Shown: positions 1-7,530 of the stretch, piece by piece
How the letters are laid out: the number at the start of each line of letters is the position of its first letter
Position numbering within the stretch: position 1 is the first letter of the stretch
Source of the DNA: Larix sibirica
Taxonomy: Eukaryota; Streptophyta; Pinopsida; Pinales; Pinaceae
Reading direction: 5' to 3'
Assembly (NCBI GenBank): GCA_004151065.3
Contig: NWUY0300017085.1
Coordinates: 30,274 to 41,029 of the forward strand
DNA length: 10,756 nucleotides
The notes under the pieces: model-generated
What the model was told of the DNA's origin: nothing
Databases searched by the model: none
Seen by the model: the letters and a program-made list of their open reading frames with translations, nothing else
Program-made: the position numbers and the translations under genes

Positions 1-28
<28 letters not shown>
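1..28. repeat. (AG)14 dinucleotide microsatellite
   Basis: A perfect AG run at the left edge, possibly longer outside the window. Read in the frame of the downstream LINE relic it encodes alternating Arg-Glu without a stop. Confidence 0.97.
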
Positions 29-31
<3 letters not shown>

Positions 32-480
32 TCCAAGAATTAAAGGAATACAATCGAACTAGACAATTAAGGTTTTTTCTGAAGAAAAATGGTGCTATCA
101 CAAATCAGATCCTCTCACAGATCAATGATGGGTTTGTTTCCTTCGCCGTCCTCTTAGCCCCAAACTACCCTCTATCCCCTCCTTCCAATCATGCCCACCA
201 TATCCCCGATCGTCCTTAGACTGCATCACTCCAGAACCTTCCCAACTTGGATCCTCTCATTACCTCTCTTGCCCACTATCTCCCATCATCCCCTTTCCAT
301 ATCCTTGCTTCCTTTCCTCATGAGCCAACATTCCCAACCTCTCAACTCCTTCTGGAAAAAAATCTATCTCCCATCAAGAACTATCCCTAGAATCCTTTGA
401 AATCTACGCGAAGAAAATGAAAGGCTTGTTGAATTGCAAAACTCCTAGAGGAAATGAAGGTGATAGTTTATCCTTATATA
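1..480 (+). pseudogene. Possible N-terminal part of the LINE ORF1 relic
   Basis: The frame starting at base 1 is open for 72 codons, from the left edge to a TAG at 217. It then continues in the same frame with stops only at 388, 418 and 430. This is the frame in which the recognisable DUF4283 part begins downstream, so it may be the N-terminal region of the same protein. The first section is charged and helix-like, with ALQELKEYNRTRQL near codons 10-23. From about 150 to 390 it becomes rich in Pro, Ser, His and Leu, like a disordered linker. No start codon is assigned because the frame is open at the left edge. I do not recognise a named domain here. The link to the downstream relic rests on the shared frame and low stop density. 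The alternative is a 5' UTR or unrelated sequence that happens to be open. Confidence 0.4.
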
Positions 481-1019
481 TTTAAAGAGAAGGTAGCATA
501 TTACATAGAATTGGTACTCATATGATGATTTCATGCAAAGATATTCAAGGAACAAGATCTACAGAACTAGGTTTATCGAACTTGGAACCATGTTCTAGGC
601 TACTATTCCCAAGCCTTCACAGGAGCAAGAGGCTATATAAATTTTGTCTCCAAATCGGTGGACAACCGACTAAAGATAACACTCAAAGTCTGTGGTTCTA
701 GGGGAATGCTACACTTACCATGTTCTGGTGGCATGACGGCTTTGATCCAATAAAGGAGAGGATACATACTCTTGCCTTATGGGTTAAAATGCCTTTCTTA
801 CCTATTGAATACTAGGATGAACAAATATTCAAATAAATTCGGGATTCTTTGGGATATTTATTAAAAATGGCTCCGGAGACAATAAAGAAAAATCAAACAT
901 CGGTTGCAACCATCTATGTAGAAATGGACATTTCCCAAGAACTACCAGATGCCATCCTAATTGAATCAGGAGACCACACATATATGTAGACCTTGGACTA
1001 CAAGAACGTGTTTTTATGG

Positions 1020-1061
1020 TGTACACATTATCAATCACATGGGAACCTAAAGATTTCTTGT
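1020..1061 (+). other. Degenerate zf-CCHC_4 knuckle directly after DUF4283
   Basis: The 14-residue spacing of C-X2-C-X4-H-X4-C is kept. The first Cys (1020) and last Cys (1059) remain, but the second Cys is Tyr (TAT at 1029) and the His position is Asn (AAC at 1044). Cys-Pro-Leu follows the motif, as is common in this family. Zinc binding would be lost. Confidence 0.75.
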
Positions 1062-1361
1062 CCTCTCATTAGGTATTTAAACGAAATAGGGGGTACCCAT
1101 TTGGTGATGATCCCCTCCGACTTTGGAGAAGACTCCCTCTAGACAACCCAAAAGAAACAAAAATCAGATGAGATAAATTCATCACAGGAAGCGACAAAAA
1201 CCTACATCAGAAAAACTAAAAACATGACTACGTCGGTTGGGGGAAACACTAAAAATGTGACTACGTTGGATGAGGGAAACAAGAAAAATGTGAATACACT
1301 AGCAAAACCTACTCAAGTAGCGAAACCCACTCCTTATGCGATATTGAGAACTCCTCCACCT

Positions 1362-1403
1362 TGCGCCATACGTGATTTTTTGGGCCACACTACACAACAG
1401 TGT
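1362..1403 (+). other. Degenerate CCHC knuckle, first of a C-terminal pair
   Basis: The peptide CAIRDFLGHTTQQC keeps Cys1, Gly8-His9 and Cys14 of the CX2CX3GHX4C knuckle. The second Cys is replaced by Arg (CGT at 1371), one T-to-C change away from TGT. It is preceded by a Pro-rich stretch. Confidence 0.75.
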
Positions 1404-1529
1404 CTAGAACTGCCAATTATGTGTAGTCATTTACAAACGTTAGACGATGAAGTAGATGAAAACACTATGGTGGTTCATCTCCATGATGTCCCTAAAACGA
1501 AGAACAAGTCTTTATGAACCAATCACCCT

Positions 1530-1571
1530 TGTGTGTTGTGTGGCCTTTACGGTCATTACTAACATCATTGG
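1530..1571 (+). other. Degenerate CCHC knuckle, second of a C-terminal pair
   Basis: Cys (1530), Cys (1539) and Gly-His (1551-1556) of CX2CX3GHX4C are intact. A TAA stop sits inside the motif at 1560 and the last Cys is Trp (TGG at 1569). Another in-frame stop (TGA at 1515) lies just upstream. The frame is the same as for the preceding knuckle. Confidence 0.75.
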
Positions 1572-1685
1572 TCAGAATTGTCGGAGTATCGATCCGTACT
1601 CTCCGATCTAAGGCATTGTCACGTCCCCATGACCCTTGGAGGCCATGGGAGACCCTGATACATTTTTTTTCTCCAAATACTGAAT

Positions 1686-1698
1686 ACACACACACACA
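1686..1698. repeat. Short (AC)n microsatellite
   Basis: A run of six and a half AC units between the ORF1 relic and the heptamer minisatellite. Confidence 0.85.
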
Positions 1699-1713
1699 GT
1701 CGGAATAGCTCGG

Positions 1714-1925
1714 ATCCGAAATACGCAATCCGCAACTGTGGATGCGGAAGTGCGAAACTTCCCTTCGGAAAACTTACCTTTCCATAATCCGCAATCCGCA
1801 ACTGCGAATCTGCAATCCACAATCTGCAACTGCGGATGCGGAAGTGCGAAACTTCCCATCGGAATACTTACCTTTCCGCAATCCACAATCCACAACTGCG
1901 AATCCGCAATCTGCAATCAACAACT
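1714..1925. repeat. Heptamer-based minisatellite with two 94-bp higher-order units
   Basis: The stretch parses almost completely into 7-bp words near ATCCGCA, with variants ATCTGCA, ATCCACA, ACTGCGA and ATGCGGA. Thirteen heptads plus a 3-bp remainder make a 94-bp unit, seen twice: 1732-1825 and 1826-1919. Each unit contains a perfect 6-bp hairpin GGAAGT/ACTTCC with a 5-nt loop (1746-1762 and 1840-1856). The 7-bp period keeps several frames free of stops on both strands, so open frames across it are not evidence of coding. It is not the plant telomere heptamer TTTAGGG. Confidence 0.9.
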
Positions 1926-1980
1926 CAGGGATGGTGGGGGTGTTAACATATGGCTTTGCAAAGAGACACTGGTGCTCCTC

Positions 1981-2586
1981 ATGATCCGTTCTGGGATGGA
2001 ATCCAATTTCAGGGACTCGAATATCAAAGGAGCGCTTTGTGAAAACGTCTCAGACCAATACAACACTGATTCCTTGTGTATACTTTCTTCGAAATTTAAT
2101 GAATTCGGTGTGACTGACAATTGCGACCGGTCTCAATTGCTCATGAAAAAATACAGGAATTCTTGGGCAGGAAAAATCATAACGATGGTGAAGGCATCTG
2201 AGAAATCATTCCTCCCGATTCTTGAATTTTTGGAGGAAAAAATCCAGGTATTGCACTTTTCATGTATGCAGATTCTCCATTGCAATTGTTACTGCAATTT
2301 TCCCAACAATATAGTGGGTACCTTCAGTGAGGAGGAAGACTGGTTTCAGAGCGCAAAGTGCATATTGCATGAAGACCAGGTTTCAGAGGGCAGATCCCAC
2401 AACATCATCATAAAACAGTTTCAAGGCTTAGAAGAGGAGTTGGAATGGAGCAATGGAACAACTAAGACCACAGGTATAGTGCATCAAGTAGCAACCACCT
2501 TTCACCTTGCATGTCATGCAGAGCAAGCCGACTTCCAAGTAGAGTGTTGCATGCACCCCGAGTGCTTCAGATCACAAATTTGTTAG
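1981..2586 (+). CDS. Unrecognised open reading frame (201 codons)
   Basis: This frame follows the minisatellite and ends at TAG 2584-2586. Upstream it is open through the whole repeat, so that extension is not informative. ATG 1981 is used as the first Met outside the repeat, and ATG 1996 is an equal alternative. The product would be soluble and mixed in charge. It has an acidic helix-prone segment (LPILEFLEEKIQ, about residues 79-90) and a second acidic segment (FQGLEEELEW, about residues 149-158). Cys and His are frequent in the C-terminal half, but no zinc-finger spacing stands out. There is no signal peptide or membrane helix. I do not recognise a family. A run of 200 sense codons is uncommon by chance, so it may be an exon or an old coding remnant. 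No promoter, splice structure or poly(A) signal supports it. Confidence 0.25.
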   Translation: MIRSGMESNFRDSNIKGALCENVSDQYNTDSLCILSSKFNEFGVTDNCDRSQLLMKKYRNSWAGKIITMVKASEKSFLPILEFLEEKIQVLHFSCMQILHCNCYCNFPNNIVGTFSEEEDWFQSAKCILHEDQVSEGRSHNIIIKQFQGLEEELEWSNGTTKTTGIVHQVATTFHLACHAEQADFQVECCMHPECFRSQIC

Positions 2587-3176
2587 GGATGTGTGAGGAC
2601 TGTCCACATCGCAGAGTTGTCAGGACTGTCGGAGAAAGCGCCGCTGCCAACCTGAAATTTCGTTATCAAAGCCGAAGGCACAAAAAAACCTGTACATATA
2701 AAAGCAATCTTGCCATTTTTTTAATTTGCGTATTTTATTCTTATTCTTACTACATTTTTTTATTTAATCTCTTCAAACCTAGAATCATGCTTCTTTGTAT
2801 TACGCTCAATTTGATCTCTCCTGGAAATAGCTTTTCCAACATATTTTCACGCTATTCAGGTTTTAAAAGTTGTTATATTTTCATGCGTTCAACATGATAT
2901 AGTAGTGAAAATAACATGTCTATCCGCATTATAAAAAGTATTTTCAATCACAAAGCTAATTATAATTTTGACTTCACAAGATCATGAGCACCTCACGCCG
3001 GAAACATATGAGTTCAGATAAAGCGGCACTAAACTCTAGATCCTCTCATTGATATATAGATAGAGAGTTTAGATAAATGTGAGCCTATTTAATGTTCTGT
3101 TTAATAGAATCCCGTGCATTATAATTGGAAATCAAACTCGTCAGGAGTCACATTGGAAGACTGAACATGTGTTTCC
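2587..3176. other. Non-coding stretch
   Basis: AT-rich, with T-rich tracts around 2715-2765 that resemble intron or intergenic sequence. An open frame overlaps 2511-2897, but most of it translates from this T-rich tract and I do not accept it. One inverted repeat is present: CTAAACTCT (3029-3037) and AGAGTTTAG (3064-3072), with 26 nt between the arms. No gene is recognised. Confidence 0.6.
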
Positions 3177-3246
3177 CACTTAAGACGGAAGGAAGATGAC
3201 TTGAAACTTGTCTTTCTCACTTAAGACAGATGGACGATGACTTGAA
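3177..3246. repeat. 29-bp direct repeat pair, 41-bp period
   Basis: Positions 3177-3205 and 3218-3246 share CACTTAAGAC at the start and GATGACTTGAA at the end, with three mismatches between. This looks like a local slippage duplication. Confidence 0.8.
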
Positions 3247-3324
3247 TAGATAGTATGCCATGAATAAGGTGCATGAATTAGATATCCTGAACACCATGGT
3301 ACGCATAACAATGCAGGCCACTAC

Positions 3325-3360
3325 ACAACACATGTACATGATATCCTGTACAAGTGTTGT
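3325..3360. repeat. Inverted repeat, 14-bp arms with 8-nt loop
   Basis: The left arm 3325-3338 (ACAACACATGTACA) pairs with 3347-3360 at 13 of 14 positions. The loop is TGATATCC. The arms are too short for a plant miRNA precursor. It could be a cruciform or simply part of an old element. Confidence 0.7.
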
Positions 3361-3633
3361 CGTCGGCCCATGCAAGAGCCTACGCACCAAATAAATACTG
3401 TAAGCGATTAAGAAAACAATAGTTGGTGTTGATTTTTTGTGTGATTCTACGATGTTCCATTCTAGTAGAATTGTCACATCAACTCGTGCTACATCATTTG
3501 GCTAAGTTTGGCATTATAGGTGAAACTTATAAAGAGGAATAAATAAAATTGGCGTAACTGGATGAATGTTGATAACTGGTGTATGCACCACTTAATCACC
3601 ACAGATGTGTAGCAGTTGGGTGAGCGTTGTTGA

Positions 3634-4137
3634 GTTTATCCTGGCGATCCTCTTGATACCCTACTAGAGTTTGCTCCTAAGGATTGTGTCAATGTCCTTC
3701 GCTTCTGGGGGATCCTGTCATTGTCCTGTTGGATTTCGCTTGCCGAATTCACCTCACACAAATATCTCAAGTGCTGCTATAGGTCTCTAACCAGGCTGCA
3801 AGTAATTTCCTGGGAAGCAACGATGACTGATATATATGGAAATTCTTTTGCATAATTTCGGGAAGGATAGGAAGGGATAAATCCTCTCTTCCAAATCCAT
3901 TGCCAGAGTTCCCAATTCCTTCTTCATCCAAGTGAAGTGTACCCTCTCCACCATTTTACTTCGAGCCATCGTGAGGTGGTTTTGCTCCAGCTTTGTTTTG
4001 AATCAATGGATCTCAACAAACCAAAGCACAAGTGTTTCCCTCAACCTTGCACAGATGTGGATGTTTATTTGCCATTGCACAAGTTTAAAGAGATCTACTT
4101 TGTGAATATCATGAAGGAATTAATGAAACCGATTTAG
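3634..4137 (+). pseudogene. Possible degraded coding stretch, unknown identity
   Basis: One + frame runs 168 codons with only two internal stops, TAA 3853 and TAG 3868, before its TAG at 4135-4137. The upstream half contains an aromatic and Leu-rich stretch (FWGILSLSCWISLAEF, near 3697-3744). The downstream half from ATG 3937 is an open 66-codon frame with several Cys, His and Lys residues. I recognise no family. The opposite strand is also fairly open here: minus-strand ATG at 3969 down to 3787 gives 60 codons. The coding strand is therefore uncertain. The region is less AT-rich than its surroundings, which is the other reason to suspect an old exon or retroelement piece. Confidence 0.2.
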
Positions 4138-4981
4138 AATAACACATGTAGTATGGGCTGGCTTAAGAACCAAAGATTGTTGATACCAGGACGAAAGGAA
4201 TTAATGTATTGTATTATATGGTGTTTGTAGTTCCAAGGCAGCACGGCAAATGGCGGTGCTAGCAGGGTAAGATGGGACAATGTATGTAACATATATGAGA
4301 ATTAACAAGTAGGAAGATTGTCTTCCGTTCTGTGAACAGTTTCATAGGGGGACTTGCCTCCCTTCTGATTAGGTCCATTGCAATGCGTTGTTTTGCTATA
4401 TTGGAGCTTAGTTGATTAAATGTAAAACTGACCAGCAGAAGCACTGCCGACCAGAAACAAAAATAGATGAAGAAGGTATGCTAAGTCGATAATCCTAATT
4501 TATTCTCATAAAACTTAGAAGATATGACTATTAACATTGTAGAACATACATGTAAACGTTCAATGGTAGCTAATGAGCTGCAGGTACCAGTTTTTTCTGT
4601 ACAAATTTTATTGTTCTTTTTCAATATTCTTCCTTAAATGGCCATTGATAGCCATAGAATGTTTTATTAAAGCTAAAGTAATAATTTAACAAAAAAATTA
4701 TATTGATTTTGTAGCTTAAAAACCCCTTGAAATTGTTGCAGAAATTTCAAGGTGCTAGGGTAACAGTGCCAAGCATGCTATCTGAATCATCAAACATATA
4801 ATAATGAAAGAGGTAGTGGCATTGCAGGGTCGACACAATGCCTCGGTGTAACCGCAGATCCATCCATTGTTATTTGTTCAATTAAAGAGGGTTGAAAAAG
4901 AGAGCATGGAGAATTCAAGAAGTTCTAATATGGATAGATAGTTGCATTGAATATACTGATATAGTGATGTCCATTTTCTAG
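4138..4981. other. Non-coding AT-rich stretch
   Basis: No convincing coding frame. A minus-strand open frame at 4444-4259 is short and has no recognised similarity. The only distinct structure is the perfect hairpin listed separately at 4725-4752. Confidence 0.6.
4725..4752. repeat. Perfect 10-bp hairpin
   Basis: CCTTGAAATT (4725-4734) is the exact reverse complement of AATTTCAAGG (4743-4752), with an 8-nt loop GTTGCAGA. It is not followed by a T tract and is not interpreted as a terminator in this plant context. Confidence 0.75.
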
Positions 4982-5287
4982 GGAATCAAAGGTGCCTTCC
5001 ATCCTGACAAGTTTATGTTCTACTTGATTACTGTAGCAGTATTAGTACCTCGACTCAACTTCCATGTATGGTGGTTCTATAAATTTATAGCATTGTTAAC
5101 TCCTCCTCCAAGAATTAAAATTCTGAATTATTCAAAATATAATCAAACGTTTGAAACTCCATTAGTATGCTTCTGTTTGTTCTTATGCTTCTTATGCTTT
5201 TGTGCCAAGTTTCTTCTTATAGATCACATCAGGTTTCTCCCTATAGATCTCACAGGTTTATCGGCTAAGAACTATGCAGTTTGCTAA
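4982..5287 (+). other. Weak open frame after an acceptor-like TTTTCTAG
   Basis: The frame opens right after an in-frame TAG that ends the string CCATTTTCTAG, which resembles a plant 3' splice site. It runs 101 codons to TAA 5285-5287. The first codons give GIKGAFHPDKFMFY, followed by hydrophobic stretches (ITVAVLVP, then LVCFCLFLCFLCFCAKF) that could be membrane segments but may also just reflect T-rich DNA. No family is recognised. The C-terminal part overlaps a 24-bp tandem duplication, and the end overlaps the next open frame by 14 bp. This is recorded as a possible exon or random frame. Confidence 0.12.
5209..5255. repeat. Imperfect tandem duplication, 24 and 23 bp
   Basis: GTTTCTTCTTATAGATCACA and the bases after it (5209-5232) are followed by a near copy (5233-5255) sharing GTTTCT, ATAGATC and CACAG at corresponding positions. 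A third partial GTTTAT start follows. Confidence 0.65.
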
Positions 5288-5552
5288 TGTAAACATCAAA
5301 AACAACATTTCTTCCATCATGCATAGAAATAACTTCATCGAAAACAACATCATGCATAGAAATAACTTTAAACAACAACTTACTTATAATTGTAAAGAAT
5401 CCGAGCCCAATTTTTTGAATAGGTTGATGCAGTCTTCCTTAAAGCAAGTGGTAAGTGAGTATAGGCTTCTTGAGGATCTTGAAGCTCTTACAAATCCACT
5501 GAGCTTCTGGCTGGGAGGGAGGAAAACTCGAAAGATTTACAAATGGCAGTAA
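5274..5552 (+). other. Weak open frame of 92 codons containing a 33-bp repeat
   Basis: The frame starts at ATG 5274 and ends at TAA 5550-5552. Its N-terminal third is Asn-rich because of a duplicated segment that yields IMHRNNF twice. The C-terminal part (SEYRLLEDLEAL, about residues 60-71) is helix-like. I recognise no domain. The length and composition are compatible with a chance frame, so it is not called a gene. Confidence 0.12.
5315..5368. repeat. 21-bp direct repeat, 33-bp period
   Basis: CATCATGCATAGAAATAACT plus one T occurs at 5315-5335 and again, identical, at 5348-5368. The period is a multiple of three, so a spanning frame is not disturbed. Confidence 0.85.
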
Positions 5553-5685
5553 GCCTATATGGTGGTGCTCTTGGTGAATTCAAGAAGCGGTGGAGTTTAT
5601 GAGAAGCCCAGCACCGAGTATGGAACAAGAGAAGGTGATGCATCTGTGAAATCAATTCATTTGTGAGGGTGAATCCTTGAAGTAG

Positions 5686-5760
5686 GACAATGGAAGTGGC
5701 GGTGTGAGGCGGTGAGTTCAAGCAAGACAGGGACAATGACGGTGCAAGGCGGTGAGTTCA
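5686..5760. repeat. Short imperfect direct repeat (GGCGGTGAGTTCA core)
   Basis: Positions 5686-5720 and 5732-5760 both begin GACAATG and end AGGCGGTGAGTTCA. The second copy lacks about six bases in the middle. The segment is less AT-rich than its surroundings. Confidence 0.7.
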
Positions 5761-6063
5761 TGTGGCACCCAATCCAAAGACGTTGATAAGGATTTATATG
5801 TTAAATGCTTGAACTTAGCATTAATTTATTAATTCTTCAACGAATAACTCACAATCATAGCCATAACCATAGCTACATGATAGACTTATGTCATCGTTGA
5901 GGCAATAACAGTTCAAATTATAATCCAATCAACTTGCAGGGAAAATCAATTTTTATATTAATAAATAGAAAATTCCCTTGAAACTTTAGTAAAAAGCATA
6001 CATTGCATTTGAGTCAAGGCTTATCGAATACAGTTAGTACCCCGGCCTCAACAGAGACTAATA
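5761..6063. other. Non-coding AT-rich spacer
   Basis: No open frame or structured element recognised between the GGCGGTG repeat and the 120-bp tandem repeat. Confidence 0.6.
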
Positions 6064-6303
6064 ATGAATATAGAATATCAAGCGAAATTACTTGGTGTTG
6101 TACCTACTATATGATATGAATTTTAAGTCACTTTAAGGGAACTACATTAAATGATTGGGATAAAGACCTGTATGAGAGTATTGATGAATATAGAATATTA
6201 AGTCAAATTACTTAGTGTTGTACCTACTATATGAGATGAATTTTAGGTCACTTTAAGGGAACTACATTAAATGATTGGGATAAAGACCTGTATGAGAGTA
6301 TTG
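6064..6303. repeat. Two 120-bp tandem repeat units, about 95 % identical
   Basis: Unit 1 is 6064-6183 and unit 2 is 6184-6303. Six substitutions separate them, all in the first half, while the second half is identical. Read in one + frame, the end of each unit gives TTLNDWDKDLYESID. In unit 2 this continues into FLHVQEYNLDEDAKV before a stop, so a decayed retroelement fragment is possible but not recognised. Confidence 0.92.
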
Positions 6304-6431
6304 ATTTCCTGCATGTACAAGAATACAATTTAGATGAAGATGCCAAAGTATGAAAGGCAATGAAATGTTCCCTATGTCAGATTAATATGTTAACAAGTCT
6401 ACTTTCGATCCAATGATACAACTTTTACATC

Positions 6432-6450
6432 GCTCTTAATATTTAAGAGC
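6432..6450. repeat. Perfect 8-bp palindrome
   Basis: GCTCTTAA and TTAAGAGC are separated by TAT. No associated feature explains it. Confidence 0.7.
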
Positions 6451-6499
6451 TTTAAAAATAGTGGTGACCACTTATTGATGAGGAAATTTTACTATCGAT

Positions 6500-6547
6500 A
6501 TTAAGGCAATGGAGATAAATATCATTAAGGCAATGGAGATAAAGATC
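6500..6547. repeat. 24-bp tandem duplication
   Basis: ATTAAGGCAATGGAGATAAA followed by four bases occupies 6500-6523 and is repeated at 6524-6547 with one mismatch (TATC against GATC at the end). The pattern fits replication slippage. Confidence 0.9.
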
Positions 6548-7381
6548 TTTAAAGTGTTTGAAGTTTAAAATGCCCCTCATAAATGTAACTTTATCTTAAA
6601 AAGTATCAACATTCTCAATTTCAAGAATATACACATGCAATCTATTAATTTAGAGAACTTTGTCCTTATTTGGACTCCAAGCCATCTTCATTTCAACATT
6701 TAAAATTGCGCAAGAATAAGTAGAAATGATAAATTACTATATGGTGATTGAATTAGGGATCATTTGGGGATTGATTCGCTAGAGTATTTAAGAAGTGCAT
6801 ACCTCATATAAGGAGGACATGGTCATGTAACCTTATCGTGGCTCTCCTTGACATAATCATTATATAAGTTTGAATTTGAATTTGATGAGATTAATATATG
6901 TCAACCTTGGTATGTTATGGAATAATTAACATGGTATTTGATAAACATAGTGTAAAGTTAAGGTGATGTTATTTTAGAAGAAAACTTTCATTAATTAGTG
7001 ATGGCCATTAAGGTTTTAATAGTTTATTTAGATTTATTTTTAATTATTTTTTATTGTATTATTATACATTTAACTTTATGTTTATTTTTCTTTATAGATA
7101 TTGACACATGAATTTTAATTATAAATATTTTGTGAAGATTTAATGGATATGTTTTATTTCAATGTGGTGCATGACACGTGTTATGTGGTTGAGTATCCCT
7201 GGCGATGAATTAATTGAACCTAATTTTTCAAATTTGTGTCGCACGTCTTATTGAGATTTGGAGAGCATGCAATCTATCTTTACTAAATTGCCCATAACTA
7301 TTATAAACTTTGACATGACAATCACCCCAATGAAAAACTTTTTACCCTCATTAGCACAATCTAGAACATGCATTGTCCCAT

Positions 7382-7530
7382 ACTACAATGAAACCTTAGC
7401 CCACATACGTCCCTCAATCCATGCCCAATAAGTCCATGGATACACTACAATGAAACTTGAACCCAAATGTCCCCCTAAGCCGATGCCTAGTAAGCCCATG
7501 GACACACTACAACTCTATACGCATTGGCCC
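7382..7530. repeat. 62-bp tandem repeat in copy A (two units plus a partial third)
   Basis: Units begin ACTACAA at 7382, 7444 and 7506. Units 1 and 2 share ATGAAAC, CCCA, CCATG and GACAC/GATAC landmarks in register but are well diverged. The same array appears at 9341-9489 in copy B. Confidence 0.7.

Larger units (their letters stand above)
481..1655 (+). pseudogene. Decayed LINE ORF1 / gag-like protein (DUF4283 plus CCHC zinc knuckles)
   Basis: This is a nucleic-acid-binding, gag-like protein of the kind encoded by ORF1 of plant LINEs, and it is inactive. Two frames are needed. Bases 481 to about 690 read in the frame of base 1 and show ARGYINFV (about 625-648) and SVDNRLK. From about 690 the frame of base 699 continues with LTMFWWHDGFDP, a Leu-Pro-Ile-Glu-Tyr segment followed by a stop where Trp is expected, DSLGYLLK, and VEMDISQELPDAILIESGD. 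That order is characteristic of DUF4283. It leads directly into TLDYKNV and a zf-CCHC_4-like knuckle (1020-1061), then a Lys/Thr/Ser-rich linker and two further knuckles (1362-1403 and 1530-1571). In-frame stops lie at 523, 526, 568, 699, 813, 834, 987, 1140, 1515, 1560 and 1656. The stops and the frameshift near 690 show it is a pseudogene. A DUF4283 gene unrelated to a LINE is the main alternative. Confidence 0.85.

Noticed and set aside
829-1038. Minus-strand open frame of 69 codons
   Set aside because: It is the antisense of the DUF4283 core, whose + strand matches the family in the right order.
1714-1925. Heptamer array as an interstitial telomere or CRISPR array
   Set aside because: The word is not TTTAGGG-like, and there are no equal-length unique spacers between conserved repeats.
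1738-1980. Reading the long open frame back to ATG 1738, together with the minus-strand open frames over 1608-1916
   Set aside because: These cross the heptamer minisatellite. A 7-bp period repeats the same peptide in several frames and avoids stops on both strands, so openness there is not coding evidence.
2248-2314. Possible small intron (GT at 2248, AG at 2313-2314) in the unrecognised open frame
   Set aside because: The length is 67 nt, so splicing would shift a frame that is open when unspliced. No other support is visible.
2685-2709. TATA-like string in GTACATATAAAAGC
   Set aside because: Such strings are common in AT-rich plant DNA and no gene follows.
2511-2897. 128-codon + frame
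   Set aside because: Most of it is translated from T-rich non-coding sequence and gives a Phe/Tyr/Ile-rich product with no recognisable domain.
3217-3477. 86-codon minus-strand frame
   Set aside because: It has no recognised domain, and it overlaps a short direct repeat and a hairpin. It is likely a chance frame.
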